From positions 20,586,635-20,650,634 of the forward strand of contig JAJKFL010000005.1 in assembly GCA_021186555.1 (NCBI GenBank): 64,000 bases of DNA, given 5' to 3'. A program made the translations under genes and the position numbers. Under the pieces are notes generated by a model, which had not been told where the DNA came from, did not search any database, and worked only from the letters and a program-made list of their open reading frames with translations. The stretch is from Reticulitermes speratus. Its lineage: Eukaryota; Arthropoda; Insecta; Blattodea; Rhinotermitidae. Positions 11,485-21,995 of the stretch are shown one piece after another (positions within the stretch are counted from its first letter, which is position 1; each line of letters begins with the position of its first letter).

Positions 11485-11610
11485 TAAACAATAGCGGTGG
11501 ACGAAAACGAATATACCCTTCGACTGGCTTGAGAGCTACCTGCTTTTCTCGTGTACGAAAACGGATATGATTTTGAAGCCTTAGACTGACCGTGGACGAA
11601 AACTGACATC
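11485..11610 (-). repeat. Repeat family J, three iterons
   Basis: GTGGACGAAAAC occurs at about 11489 and 11593, and a variant GTGTACGAAAAC between them near 11552. The outermost copy is followed by TGACATCC, the mirror of the sequence at 8829. Its left end lies 20 bp from a SINE A insertion. Confidence 0.5.
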
Positions 11611-12094
11611 CCCCCTTATGATGGCCTTTGCAGCAGAAACATGTGGTATGTATAGATAATGTTATGTACAGCTAAATAGGCGTGTTGTGATAGACGGGTT
11701 ATATAGTACATTCTTCAGCATGTAAAAGACAGGGAAACTGATGTGAATTGAATTGTTGAACATTTGTTGTAAAGACAGCCGTGTTTTTAGCACAGGATGT
11801 AGGATTCTTGTTGACTAATATGGACAGGAAATGAATGATGTGCAAGGGATAGGGTGCAGGTGACACAGAATTAATTCACTGAAATATATTGCATTCATAA
11901 CACCACCATAACAGTGAACACCAAATGAATGGTTTCGACAGAAGCCATGCAATGTGTGCAGATCTTATCTTTGCCTCTTGGTCATTTACACATAATTTCG
12001 TCATTGTGAGCATGGCAGCATAGCTAATTTGCGAATGGTGTCAGGAACACACGCTGAGGTCTACCGTGATCAGATTTGTTCCATTTCATTTCTC
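11611..12094. other. No recognisable feature
   Basis: No coding signal, RNA gene or repeat seen. Confidence 0.45.
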
Positions 12095-12270
12095 TGTAAT
12101 GTATTCACTTAAAACCTAGTAGTTACCATATGTATCACTAGGTTTAACAGTAAAAAATTCTGCATTCCGCCCACTGTGTGTTGTGTGTGGTTCTGAGAAC
12201 AATCAGCTATTATTTCTGTAACAACATTAGCTGACTGTCAGAGTGCGTTTACCGCGCGTTACAAACTGAG
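12095..12270 (+). mobile_element. TTAA-type MITE family H, decayed copy
   Basis: CTTAAAACCTAGTAGTTACC, CACTAGGTTTAACAG, AAAATTCTGC and GTGCGTTTACCGCGCG follow in the order seen in the better copy at 50401. The ends are eroded and no clear TTAA duplication remains. Confidence 0.55.
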
Positions 12271-12413
12271 CCTTTAAATAATTTTTAATTGGTTAATATG
12301 CCGTGACTTACTGAACGGCTTCTTGTGTAATTAGCAAATATGTTAGTTGCATCTTAAAAATGTATTTTGTTTTGACGTTTCTCTCCTCATTTATTTCAAT
12401 TATACTGCCCCAA

Positions 12414-12676
12414 GTCGATCCCAGTGGCCATGCGGTCTAAGGCGTGGGTCTTCGGCCGCTCGCTTACTAGGATCGTGGGTTCGAATCCCACCGGGGGCAT
12501 GGATGTCTGTCTCTTGTGAGTGTTGTGTACTGTCAGGTAGAGGTCTCTGCAACGAGCTGGTCCCTCGTCCAGAGGAGTCCTACCGACTGTGGTGTGTCTC
12601 AAATGTGTGATCATGAAACCTCGACGAAACGAGGAGGCCCAGGCTCATATAGGGCTTTCGAGCCATAGAAAAAAAA
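12414..12676 (+). mobile_element. SINE A, near-intact copy with 12-bp target duplication
   Basis: The head resembles a tRNA of the Leu type: GTGGCCATGCGGTCTAAGG (A-box region), then a perfect B box GGTTCGAATCC at 12478-12488. The body contains GGTAGAGGTCTCTGC and GGAGTCCTACCGACTG and ends in an A-run. ATACTGCCCCAA flanks it at 12402-12413 and 12677-12688, showing LINE-style insertion. An 87-codon frame over it is only a reading of the SINE. This is the best reference copy in the window. Confidence 0.93.
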
Positions 12677-12688
12677 ATACTGCCCCAA

Positions 12689-13540
12689 AGTACAGTGTTA
12701 AAAACTGATAATTACTTAGTTGTTCAAGAAATTACCCGTTTAGAAAACTGAAAGGCCCATCACAATGTTAACAAAATCCACCTTAATCCTGCTCATACCT
12801 TGACGTCCTACTTTTTCACAATGCATTTTATATTGTCCATCACTCTCGATTTATCAGCTGCGTAGGTTAATTAGTGTGGAATGCAAGGATGTTATTGAAT
12901 TATGAATTGGAAATAATATGGAAGTGGTCGCCTCATGCCATTCCTCTATTTGCTCAGGAGGAATAAGAAAAATTACAATTACGTTAGTGGTGGTAATTTG
13001 CACATTCGTGCGGTGGCAAGCTCAAGACTTGGCTTCGGGAGATAACCGGTTCTTATCTCAGCCACGTTACCCCTAACTACCCTCACTGATAATTCTCATG
13101 TGTGCGTATTTTCTTAGCCTCTTCAGGCAGGCTGCAAATATTTTCTAGTTCTCTCTATTTTCCATTCATAAACATCTCTCTTTTGTTCGACCTTTTTAAA
13201 TCTCTGTAGCTGAAGCAGTATTCCCTAAATAACCCATTATCGATAAACATTCCTGTTATTTATTTATACGTTCTTCAAAAGATGACCTTGGAACAGGGAC
13301 TCGCATTCCAACTTGGTGTATCCTTTCTGCTATTGCTTCTGTTGTCGCCAGCACTAATGAGAATGAATTATTAATGTATGCAGTACACATAATTATAGTC
13401 CTGCTAATGGTGCTGTCCTTGGCTGTGTAAACTTTCTGGTTAATATCTCAACTGTTTTAAGCCTCAAGTTCACCTAAATAATATAGAAATATTCAGTTCA
13501 TACATCGCAAAAACACACTGTCTCCATTACAAAGTCCAAA
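12689..13540. other. No firm feature
   Basis: Mainly unique DNA. At 13003-13080 TGGCAAGCTCAAGACTTGG followed by CCGGTTCTTATCTC is weakly tRNA-like, but I would not call a SINE on it. Confidence 0.4.
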
Positions 13541-13972
13541 TTTTTGACGGAAAACGTCTTACACCGCGGGTCCGGTATGGGGGGAAACTATGCGAAAGTA
13601 GATGTTACGATTTTGTGTATACCACACAAATCTTAATAACTTTAAAACTATAACGCATATCCAAATAAGCAATACACGGTTTAAAAGAGCAAGGATGAAA
13701 GAATGTTACGCGACATTAACCTTGAGCGCGTAACGTCACACGCCGCCACAAGATGGTCGCCAAGTTGGAGTGGAAAATTACCGGTTCGCCGCGCGGCAAA
13801 ATTAGTATAGCTCGGGAACGCGTATGCGTAGGACGTTGTGTTAGGTGTCGTTTAACAGAGATCGACGAGTACTATAAAATAAAACACTAATAGTGACAAT
13901 AGTGAAAGAACGTGAAAAAATATACAGTGAGAAAATGTTGAACTTGGACAAATTTTCCCTAAACTTTCAGAA

Positions 13973-14134
13973 ATGTCGAAATATCTTGAAAACAAGAAGG
14001 TAAATGCCTATCGTAAACGCTTACAAAGTGAAAGAAGAATAAATGAGGAATCCAAAAACGCCCCTGTGACAGCAGCAGAACGAATGCGGAGGATGAGGCA
14101 GCGTCGACAAGTTGAGGCGAGCACCAGTCGCTAG
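13973..14134 (+). CDS. Short basic ORF, likely start of a Helentron replicase
   Basis: A 53-codon frame from ATG at 13973. It opens with M-S-K-Y-L-E-N-K-K and contains T-A-A-E-R-M-R-R-M-R-Q-R-R. It is rich in Arg, Lys and Glu and would form basic helices. Short R/K-rich starts with an E-R-M-R word occur at the amino end of Helitron-like proteins, and its place inside the element supports that. The frame stops at 14134 while the endonuclease frame has begun. The two are most simply joined remains of one larger gene after an internal deletion. A product on its own is unproven. Confidence 0.45.
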   Translation: MSKYLENKKVNAYRKRLQSERRINEESKNAPVTAAERMRRMRQRRQVEASTSR

Positions 14135-14627
14135 ACCCGTTCCACGACGGCCGATACCCAAGTATTCTGGATTCAATTGTCTACAGGATGTTCATGTCAG
14201 CGAACGTGTACTAGTGGAAGTTGAGATGCCCAACCAATTCAAATTCGTTCTAGTGTCAGTCTATATTCATCCACAGGCACCACTCAACTACATCGAGATG
14301 TTTCTCTTTCACCTAATGCTTTACTACACAGAGCATGTCAGAACAATAGTTAGCGACTGGCCCTGCGATCCCAACATACCGCTTCTGCTCACCGGGGACT
14401 TTAACATTGAGGCGTCGAGCGATCGTCTGAAACAGTTTCTGAACGACAAGTTCAGATTGGTATTGGCCATGGATCCAACTGACTTCACAACTTTAAAGAA
14501 TACCACGATAGACTTAACGTTCTCTAGAGATATGAGTGTAGCATGTAAGTCTTATATATCGTACTACTCGTACCATTGTCCTGTCTTGAACAAAATTTTA
14601 CAAATTAGTCAGCATTGTCATAAATAA
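14112..14627 (+). pseudogene. Helentron endonuclease domain fragment
   Basis: From about residue 18 of this open frame the protein matches the carboxyl half of an endonuclease/exonuclease/phosphatase fold. It has V-S-V-Y-I-H-P, then the metal-binding core L-L-L-T-G-D-F-N-I, F-T-T-L-K-N-T-T-I-D-L-T-F-S and the closing Y-Y-S-Y-H-C-P-V-L. The T-G-D-F-N and S-Y-H words are characteristic of the apurinic-like endonuclease attached to Helentron proteins. The amino half of the fold, with its first catalytic Glu, is missing, so it cannot be active. The frame runs to TAA at 14625. No in-frame ATG begins the domain itself, and earlier residues are probably read-through of the deletion joint. Confidence 0.75.
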
Positions 14628-14869
14628 ATAAAATAAAACAAATGCAAGTTCCTTGCGCTCATTTCTTTCTTACCAAACCTACAAACACCCCGCCCCGATA
14701 ACACCGCCTGGGTAAGACGTTTTCCGCCAAAAACCTCAGCGGTAGTGACTCCGACACTACCTACCCCTATTTTTTAAGGACGTTGAAGGACGCAAGTGAT
14801 TTTTATTACGAGAACTGCACAAGACACATAAAGTAGACTGTTTAGGCATAATGCAGTTGTTAGTTTGAT

Positions 14870-15110
14870 TAGCAAAACATTGCGAAAAGCGACTATTAGC
14901 TTTGTCATGCCCGTCCGTCTATCCCTTCATCCATCCCTCCATCCGTCCCTTCGCCTCTCCGAATGTAAGGGCCCGGTTCCCACTGGACGGATTTTCTTAA
15001 AATTGTATGTTGGGGACTCTTACTGATATCAGTGGAACTAAAATAACAGAAATTTTGCATAAAGTGCTACTTATATTTATGTTAGTATCTCGCCTTCTAC
15101 AAAATAAGTA
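14870..15110 (+). repeat. Repeat family K
   Basis: GCGAAAAGCGACTATTAGCT and TTTGTCATGCCCGTCCG precede a CATCC/CGTCC run and GGTTCCCACTGGACGGATT, then TTTTGCATAAAG. It is one of the better preserved 5' parts of the family. It lies 100 bp past the Helentron. Confidence 0.7.
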
Positions 15111-15654
15111 AGACAGAACCAGCGAGACCGAAGAAACAGTTTTCGTTCTGAGAATAATATGGCACTACAGAGATGCCGGTTAAGCACGGCAGAGATCTGA
15201 ACGCGCCTCATTGCTTTATACCTTCATTTCTCCTCATGTTTAATGTCAAAACAGGTGATACAAAGACTTACATGATCCACCATGCTGTAAAGCTTTATAA
15301 AAGTTGATATGTAGCGAGTCATTAGGATTGAAAACTGAAAGCCTGATATTCCTTTAGCAATAGTGATGGGAGTGTTGGCATAATTTCTTTGTTTAATGAC
15401 TCTTTCTGAATATCGTGGATTTTAAGAGTCAAAATAACTTCTCGCCCAAACTGTCCAAAGTGTGATTTATTATTTACAAAAAATATCCTGAAATTTTATA
15501 ACGCATTTTCACCGTGTACCATAAATTTATCTGACAATGTAATCAACGAAGAACACAAGTTGTCCATAGCAACTAAACTTTATTGTTTGGCTCTTACATG
15601 TCTCTGTCTATATGGCAAGCTTCAGGGAGACTGCTTTGAATAAAACACGGAAGT
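15111..15654. other. No recognisable feature
   Basis: Nothing recognisable between family K and the SINE A target duplication. Confidence 0.45.
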
Positions 15655-15669
15655 ACTCAAGTCTTTATT

Positions 15670-15925
15670 TTTTCAATGGCTCGACAGCCACTTGGGGGCC
15701 TAGGCCGCCTCATTGTTCGAGGCTTCACGATCACATTTGAGACACATCACACTCGGTAGGACTCCTCTGGACAAGGGACCAGCTCGTCGCAGAGACCTCT
15801 ACCTGACAACACACAACACTCACAAGGGACAGACATCCATGCCCTCGGCGGGATTCGAACCCACAATCCTAGTAAGCGAGCGGCCGCAGATCCATGCTTT
15901 AGACCGCGTGACTACTGGAATCGGC
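15670..15925 (-). mobile_element. SINE A copy
   Basis: The complement of the B box, GGGATTCGAACCC, is intact, and body and head follow the 12414 copy. The flanks ACTCAAGTCTTTATT (15655) and ACTCAAAAGTCTTTTATT (15926) are a slightly diverged target duplication. The T-run at the left end is the A tail seen from the other strand. Confidence 0.9.
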
Positions 15926-15942
15926 ACTCAAAAGTCTTTTAT

Positions 15943-16969
15943 TAGTCTAAAATATATTAAAGTATATCTTCTTGTAAGAATATTACTTTGTGCACACGTG
16001 TTTATAGGTCTAAAATTTATTTCAATTCCTTATTACATAATATTAAAAAACTAGGGCTTTTAAAATAAAGTAGCATGTAGGACAATATGCATTTTCTGTT
16101 ACGTATTATATAACAATTGTATGTACAACGTATTTTAAATATGTCGTCATTTTTGTGTGGTCCGCAGTATTCAGTAACATGCAGACGAAGACGCAACCAC
16201 GACCAATGGAGGCGAGTAGACAGTCTACTCATGTACCATCCCCCCCCCCCCCCAAAAAAAACCACAAATATGTTATTAACCGCAAGCTAATTCACCCAGA
16301 AAAATAACCACGACTGTGATACGCGGAATGATGTCTTTATTTTGTTGGCACCACGGCAAAAGAGACTGTAATATATTGGTTGAACTCATAATAGATAGAC
16401 GTTTTACTATGACATACTGCAGTTAAGACGAATGGCTGTATGTACGCAGATCATATACCATTCGCAAAGTGGGTGCTGAGAGGAATGCCATCTGGAAAGG
16501 GATGTGCACTTCGCAAATAGTGGCGTGGATTCAATTCATCGTCACGAAGTGCTTAGAAAACCGTCGGGTGCGATACTTCCAATTTTCGTTCGATATCGCC
16601 TTAGCTTCTACCCGGCTGTCCTTCCACGCCTATAATTTTGGCAACTACGGTTCATGGGGGACCTGTCTTTACAAGTGCCGTAGGTTTTGAACTTCCCGCG
16701 CCAAGGAGGAGCTGCTCCAGTCGTCGAAACACATTTCGTCTGGACGTCTGGATGATTTCGACCAGGATAACAGAGAGCGTACGTCCGTGCTTCGTTATCA
16801 TTGTGACTATATAAGGCGCCGAAGGTTAACGCCATGTCGCAGTATTCGTAGTATGTCTTTCATAATCATTCGATTACATTTCAGCTTTTCTGTCCACTCT
16901 GTGCCTTGAGTAAACACACGTAACAGCGCGTCGAATCGTCATGAAAGTAACAGTGCTGAGAAGTGTTGT
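15943..16969. other. Unique DNA with a homopolymer pair
   Basis: A run of 14 C at 16240-16253 directly followed by 8 A is the only low-complexity feature. Frames reach 82 codons without domain signal. Confidence 0.45.
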
Positions 16970-17108
16970 ACCCCATTTAACAGCGGCGTGTATCTCGAAA
17001 ACGAACGTCACAGGATATACGTTGTATAATATTTTCCACCAATTTTCTTTTTGAACAGTAAACTGCCCTTCTTAGAGTTAGTGGGCGAATTTTTTCACCC
17101 GGTGTGCA
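16970..17108 (-). repeat. Possible terminal part of a mariner-like element
   Basis: The minus strand begins CACCGGGTGAAAAAATTCGC, continues with AACTCTAAGAAGGGCAG, and ends with CGAGATACACGCCGCTG. A related start, CCGGGTGAAAATTTC with AACTCTAAAACTG, lies at 33539. Ends of this kind occur on insect mariner-type elements, but no transposase remains beside either copy. Confidence 0.35.
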
Positions 17109-17959
17109 GTTGAGTGAGATGACGCGTATGAATGGAGATGGTCGGGGCAGTCGTGACAGTGTCCCGGCATATATATGTCTGGGAGAAATGAAGGTCATTG
17201 CTGAACATCTCTGACGGCCCTTGGGTTTGACTCGAACAAGGTACTTGCTGATACCAGGACATCCAAATACCCAATAACAAGTTCCAGTTGAGTAAAATTC
17301 AAGTCTAATTGAAGCTGTGGGGAGAGTATCTGTTTTGTGGGTGGTCTTGTCTCTAAGAGTTAAAACTGAGCCTGGTCCCTTTCATTTTGGCTGCTTTCCG
17401 TATTTTCTGCGGGCAGCAAGAGATGCCTGACATAAGTTACGACACATAACTTACTTTTAGTCAGACCTGTCAAACTAGTACGTAACATTTTATGCACGAA
17501 GATGATCTATAGTTTTTCCGCTCTTGTTCGTGCTACACGTATTTCATGCTCTTCGTAGCATGTGCGTAACAATTTTTACCACTTACCTAAAGTATCTATT
17601 TAGAGTTACGTAATACTGGGTTGAAGGGATAGCTCGTGCTTGAATATATTAGTTTCATTTTTTATTCGCTCCACAACCGTCCCTTGTACACAATGCAGGA
17701 GGTAAATGTCCTGAAGACGAATTCAGTTACAGTAACTTCTGATTACTCACTTAATACTTCTGGATCTGCAGTTATCCAAAGTTGCCACTAGGAGCGACTG
17801 GCTAAAACAAATAATTCACCGCATACCTACTGGAGAACGCGATGGGTAGTGACCAAAGGGCACAGTTGTTACAAGACACCTGTAAAACGATGGGACAAAG
17901 GGAATTAATGAAGGTAGACGTGCACTGCCAACTTCTTTGAAGTACATACTGAGAACTTC
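17109..17959. other. No recognisable feature
   Basis: No domain, RNA gene or repeat end seen. Confidence 0.45.
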
Positions 17960-18110
17960 TTGAAAAGGGGAAATGCAAGCAGAATAAGGAAAAGAAAGAG
18001 AAGCATGTCCATACAATTTTCTCGCCGCTCGGAATGATGTTTGGTAATTAAAATTATGGTCTTCTGGATTGTGACGCCGTGTAGTCTGGTACACAAAATA
18101 CTACCAGCCT
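17960..18110 (-). repeat. Family G repeat, internal part
   Basis: TCTTCTGGATTGTGACGCCG, then TGTAGTCTGGTACAC, matches the phrase at 4080, 21410, 44457 and 54950. The minus-strand frame here contains N-P-E-D-H, also seen in the 55127 copy, so the similarity extends into the flank. No hammerhead-like core remains. Confidence 0.5.
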
Positions 18111-19261
18111 TATTGAGGAACTGGCCACCTCCACAATCAGGGAAACTTCAATACTGAAGATACAAACAACTGCTGCTCAGAAACGTTTGCATCTATCGTA
18201 ACATAGTACACGACGTAACATTTCACAATACCGCAATCCTCATATAACATATGACAAGAGGCAGATAGGCTAGTTTGGAAGCAAGGCAGACCTGTCATCG
18301 AAGGTAACGTGCTGAGGTTACGGACAGTATAAATCAACGTATCACGGACAACCGCAGAATCAGTGTCAGAAATGAGCACGTAACAGACTAAGTACTATAA
18401 GAGTGCCTAAGTCCCAGTCAAAGGCCCTTTGTTCTGATGGACTGAGCCTGTCAGCCCTTACACCAAATGCATGGACACTCCAAGTTTCCGAAACGTAGTA
18501 GATGTTAAGGGTGTTCTCTTTTATGTTAGGCAGTGGATTAACTCTAATTGCCTCAATGATATTGTGTGATTATTTTGTCGGAGCTTACAGCACAATTGCC
18601 TTTAATTTATTCGTTTACCTTTACAGACCTCAATAAAATTTCTAGCGGGATTTATTCTTGCACGATCCACATTTTTTTACCAATCCAATACCGCCTTCGC
18701 CTTAGACCGCTTTGCCTTTTGTTTTTGTGCTATGTATTTATATCTTTGCGGCATGTAAATGCACTTTCAAACACATCATGAAGACAGTCCTTCGTTTGTC
18801 GCTAATAGCATATTATGAAACTGCCAGAACATTTAAATCAGTCAGTGAGCCTGCAAATAAAAAGCGTGTATAAATCAGGACGATCAGTGAGTTGGCACCA
18901 ACAGGAGGGGGTTGAACCAGTTCCTGGGCCATGCTGGTCTTATCAGCTGCACCGAAGTGTCTCACTAAGAACCGCACTGGCGAAATACATGTAGCAGCAG
19001 TGAAAAGAAAAAGAGTAGCGTGTAGGCTGTGGATGCCAGCTAATGGCCGTTTCAACGCACTCTGTGTCAAAAAACGTAAATGTCTCTCCGTTATTCTGTA
19101 ACGCTGTATCGACATTGTGAACTGGTCAAGAAAGAGGGATGTAATTATCTGTACTTTTAGTGTACTGCGTAAGAATTTTGTTTATCTGTGTCTGTCTCAA
19201 GGTGTCTTCGCTTGAGGTTTTCCCAATAAAATTTCGTATGCATTTTTCACCTCTCACACGT
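18111..19261. other. No recognisable feature
   Basis: Frames up to 100 codons (18813-19115, minus) without recognisable motifs. Confidence 0.4.
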
Positions 19262-19411
19262 GTTTTTTTTTTTTTTTTTGGTGAAGGGCCCCGCAGCAGA
19301 TGATATGGATGCACCGCAGCCTTGAGGCTTATTGTGCAACCCTCTGATGAAGATGATTAGTTTTTTTTTTTAGTTTTTCCGTGTAATGGGACACCGGTGA
19401 ACTTCTGTTAG
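19262..19411 (-). mobile_element. SINE B 3' half
   Basis: A long T-run (the A tail in complement) is followed by GGTGAAGGGCCCCGCAGCAG, GCAGCCTTGAGGCTTATTGT and CACCGGTG, as in the full copy at 51529. It breaks off before the tRNA head. Confidence 0.75.
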
Positions 19412-19535
19412 TGCCCACACTTTGTCTGAGTTTCAGCTAGTATCATCCTTTAGAAGGAATTCATAATATATTGAGAAATCATATTTTCTCCTGAGGACAT
19501 TCGAATAGGGTGCAAAAGGGTATGTGCACTGGATT

Positions 19536-19797
19536 ACAAATATCGCTCATGAAACGGCAGTTTGTCGTAACCCACAGAATTCGTCAAACTGAGATTCCCT
19601 CATGACTAGACAGTGGGGTTACAAGCATACGTTCTATCAAAACATGTGTCCACAAAAAAATGCTTCTCCTTGTATTTTCGTAAAAACATAACAAGTTAAG
19701 AGCTGCCTATTGAGGATCAGTGAAGTTTTCTCTGTCTCCTGTAAAATCATGTATCCATGGGTTACAACAAATTGCTGTTTCATGAGCGACATGTGTT
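19536..19797 (-). mobile_element. MITE family I, second copy
   Basis: AAATATCGCTCATGAAAC at the left and CAAATTGCTGTTTCATGAG at the right are inverted ends, and the interior is the complement of 1897-2162 (AGAATTCGTCAAACTGAGAT, CTCCTTGTATTTTCGT). The two copies lie 17.6 kb apart in opposite orientation. Confidence 0.65.
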
Positions 19798-19910
19798 CGG
19801 ACTACTTGCTCTTGGGCCTCTGATCGTGCTCCGACTTGTATGTTTCCGTAGATGTGGACGGTTTAACGAGCCCTAGCCCCAGCTACGCGATCCACAGGAG
19901 TACTGGGCTT

Positions 19911-20600
19911 TTTTTTTTTTTTTAAATTTACAAAGCTTTATTTCCTTGACATGTACATACAACAGTATACAGAATATGGGCTAAATTGTTCCTATCACCA
20001 ATTTGGAGGTTCGTGCATTTTATACTCTGGAACATAATAGGTACAGTGCACCAATAAAAAGTATTTGTAGTGAAAACTAGGACACCAGCTCCCTTAAAAA
20101 CACTACCACACCAGAGGCTCTACTTAGAGCAACACGTGTCTAATTCTCTTGTGCTTGTAACAACCGTACATCTCGTGTAGGTCCTTGAGAGTGTAGCTTC
20201 CGATGTCACAGATCAGAGGATTGGGATTATGCTTACATTGTTCATAAAAGGAGGTGGCTAAACGATGGATATATGTTTGGATGAGGTCGATACCCAAGGA
20301 GCTATGTAAGAGTGAGATGGGAGTGTTCTTTGGAGAGTCCGAAATGACCCGAAGACATTTAATCTGGACTATTTGTAGTGTTTTAATGTTCGTGGCACTG
20401 GTAGAGCACCATACTGGCGCTCCGTACGTAAGAGTACTGGACTTGAGTGGCTGGGCGCTGTGGCAAAACTTCAAAGCCAGTCGCGCCAAGGATCATTGCG
20501 GTTTGTATATTGCACGCCGCTGAAAGAGCCGTCTGAACACTGTCAACAAGTGCCCCGAGCATTACGAACACTGAAGGCTAGTCTGAACACACTTTTAAAG
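19911..20600 (-). mobile_element. 5'-truncated LINE with A tail
   Basis: The T-run at 19911-19924 is the A tail of a minus-strand non-LTR element. About 200 bp of 3' untranslated region precede the stop of a reverse-transcriptase carboxyl end. Upstream, a second frame (20383-20571) shows that frameshifts have occurred. The left border near 20600 is an estimate and no target duplication was found. Confidence 0.7.
20124..20489 (-). pseudogene. Jockey/CR1-like reverse transcriptase, carboxyl end
   Basis: The frame contains L-T-Y-G-A-P-V-W, T-N-I-K-T-L-Q-I-V-Q-I-K-C-L-R-V-I and T-P-I-S-L-L-H-S-S-L-G-I, then I-H-R-L-A-T-S-F-Y-E-Q-C. This is the thumb and post-polymerase region of a Jockey- or CR1-like LINE reverse transcriptase. 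The catalytic F-A-D-D box would lie further upstream and is absent. The frame ends at a natural-looking stop at 20124 before the 3' untranslated region. The protein is a dead fragment. Confidence 0.8.
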
Positions 20601-20762
20601 CAATAGTACTTGTAGTGAATTCACATATTCAGAAAACTGCTAAGCTCAGAGGACAAGAAACGTTTTGGAAATAAAAAGGCTGTAAGATGTGCGTAACGAC
20701 GTGCAAGTAGAATAAGTTGCACACAGTATGATAAATAGTGTTCAGGAGTAGCCTGAATTTTA

Positions 20763-21009
20763 TTTTGCTGCGACTGTACAGCCCGAAGTGGGCCTTGGCC
20801 ACCTCTTTAGAGGTTTATAGTTCACACAGACACACAGACACACACACACACAGTAGGACTTATCTGAACGAGTGATCAGCTAGTTACAGAGGCCGCTACC
20901 TACACAACGCACAAAAACACAAAAGGAGCGTTCGTGCCCTCAGCGGGATTCGAACCCGTGATCTCAGCTGTAGACCTACGCCTTAGATCGCACGGTCACC
21001 GGGATCGGC
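20763..21009 (-). mobile_element. SINE A, diverged copy
   Basis: The B-box complement GGGATTCGAACCC is kept, but the body is heavily changed and carries an ACACAC expansion near 20822-20850. AGCCTGAATTTTA (20750) and AGCCTGAGATTTTA (21010) are the target duplication. Divergence suggests an older insertion than the 12414 copy. Confidence 0.88.
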
Positions 21010-21023
21010 AGCCTGAGATTTTA

Positions 21024-21352
21024 AGTCATAGAGGTATTAATTGAATCAATAGTAAAACGTCAGTAAGGCACGTGAACGTCAGGTGTAAGGGGCACAGCAG
21101 TAACGTAAGTCGTAGAAACGACAAAGACTTTAGCTAGCTATGTGTAGGCTTCATAGACACAGAAGAGAGTATTCACAGTGATAAGTTTGACATCGATAAT
21201 ATATAGTTGAGGACTTAATAACTTAATGTCGAAGTATTCCTGGACATGACGTCGTGTATATTTGTAGTTATCAAAGCTTCGGAGGAGCTTACCACCTCCC
21301 TCTGCAGGATCCGAGTCAACGAAAGTGAGAATTTTTATTAGCTACATAGACC
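21024..21352. other. No recognisable feature
   Basis: Nothing recognisable. Confidence 0.45.
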
Positions 21353-21475
21353 CTGAAGATGGAGACAGGAAGCTCTTTCTAAACTTTGGTGTTAACCAGT
21401 CCACACGGCGTCACATCCAGTAACACGCCAGATCTTATGAACACCGCTGTGAGAACCTCAAACCTTGAATTAATA
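21353..21475 (+). repeat. Family G repeat
   Basis: CTGAAGATGGAGACAGG opens the motif. CCACACGGCGTCACATCCAG is the G phrase in complement. The minus-strand frame ends R-F-E-V-L-T-A-V-F-I-R-S-G and D-V-T-P-C-G-L-V, a peptide reading common in insect repeat hits. The GAAAC box is degraded to TAAAC. Confidence 0.55.
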
Positions 21476-21889
21476 GGTCTGCATACAGTTAGAGGTAGAA
21501 AGACTAGGCAAAGAAAACCATGCTGAATGCAAGTGGCTAAAGAAACAATTGACGGAAAGAGATGTGCGAACAGAGTTAGGAAAGGGATGGAAAGAGGATT
21601 TTGAGACCAGCACCAACTAAGATGCTTAAGCTGTACAGACGATGAGGGGAAAAGGGGGAGGAGCAGGAGAAGAAGAAAAAGAATTCGGTATGTCTCCAAG
21701 AAAACAGTCTGAGTGCCTGCTATATAGATAAGTCGATTATAGCTGTTCATGAAATGCAGTTAATCCATTTAAAGACGAAAATTGACTTGACTTAAAGAGT
21801 CAGTTGGTGCCTCGCAATAACGCACTCCGTCTCAGTTATAATGAGTCATTCAGTTAATGCTGTGTAGGGAAATAAACGATATTTGTTCT
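21476..21889. other. No recognisable feature
   Basis: Includes a purine-rich run at about 21640-21690. Otherwise nothing recognisable. Confidence 0.4.
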
Positions 21890-21995
21890 TCTGAGGCCCA
21901 TAATAATTACAGAAGTGCACTGTGTGGGCATAATGTAGAATGTTTAATGTTAAACTCGATGGCACGTGAGGTAACCACTGGATCTTAAATCAGTT
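21890..21995 (-). mobile_element. TTAA-type MITE family H fragment
   Basis: The complement gives AAGATCCAGTGGTTACCTCA, then GTTTAACATTAAACATTCTAC, matching the left part of the H copies at 50401 and 24745. Ends are lost. Confidence 0.45.

Larger units (their letters stand above)
13541..14770 (+). mobile_element. Helentron-type (Helitron2) non-autonomous element
   Basis: The left end at 13541-13562 and the right site at 14712-14733 are inverted copies (TTTTTGRCGGAAAACGTCTT plus AC). Just outside the right copy is a perfect hairpin, GGTAGTG at 14741-14747 and CACTACC at 14755-14761, followed by a short T-rich end. Asymmetric inverted repeats with a 3' terminal hairpin are typical of Helentrons. 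Inside are two coding remnants that correspond to the start and the endonuclease end of the Helentron replicase. The rolling-circle nuclease and helicase are absent, so the element depended on a relative. The exact 3' end is uncertain by about 10 bp. Confidence 0.75.

Noticed and set aside
12414-12500. Functional tRNA gene
   Set aside because: A and B boxes are good, but the head cannot fold into a full cloverleaf with a proper acceptor stem and is joined to a SINE body with tail and target duplication.
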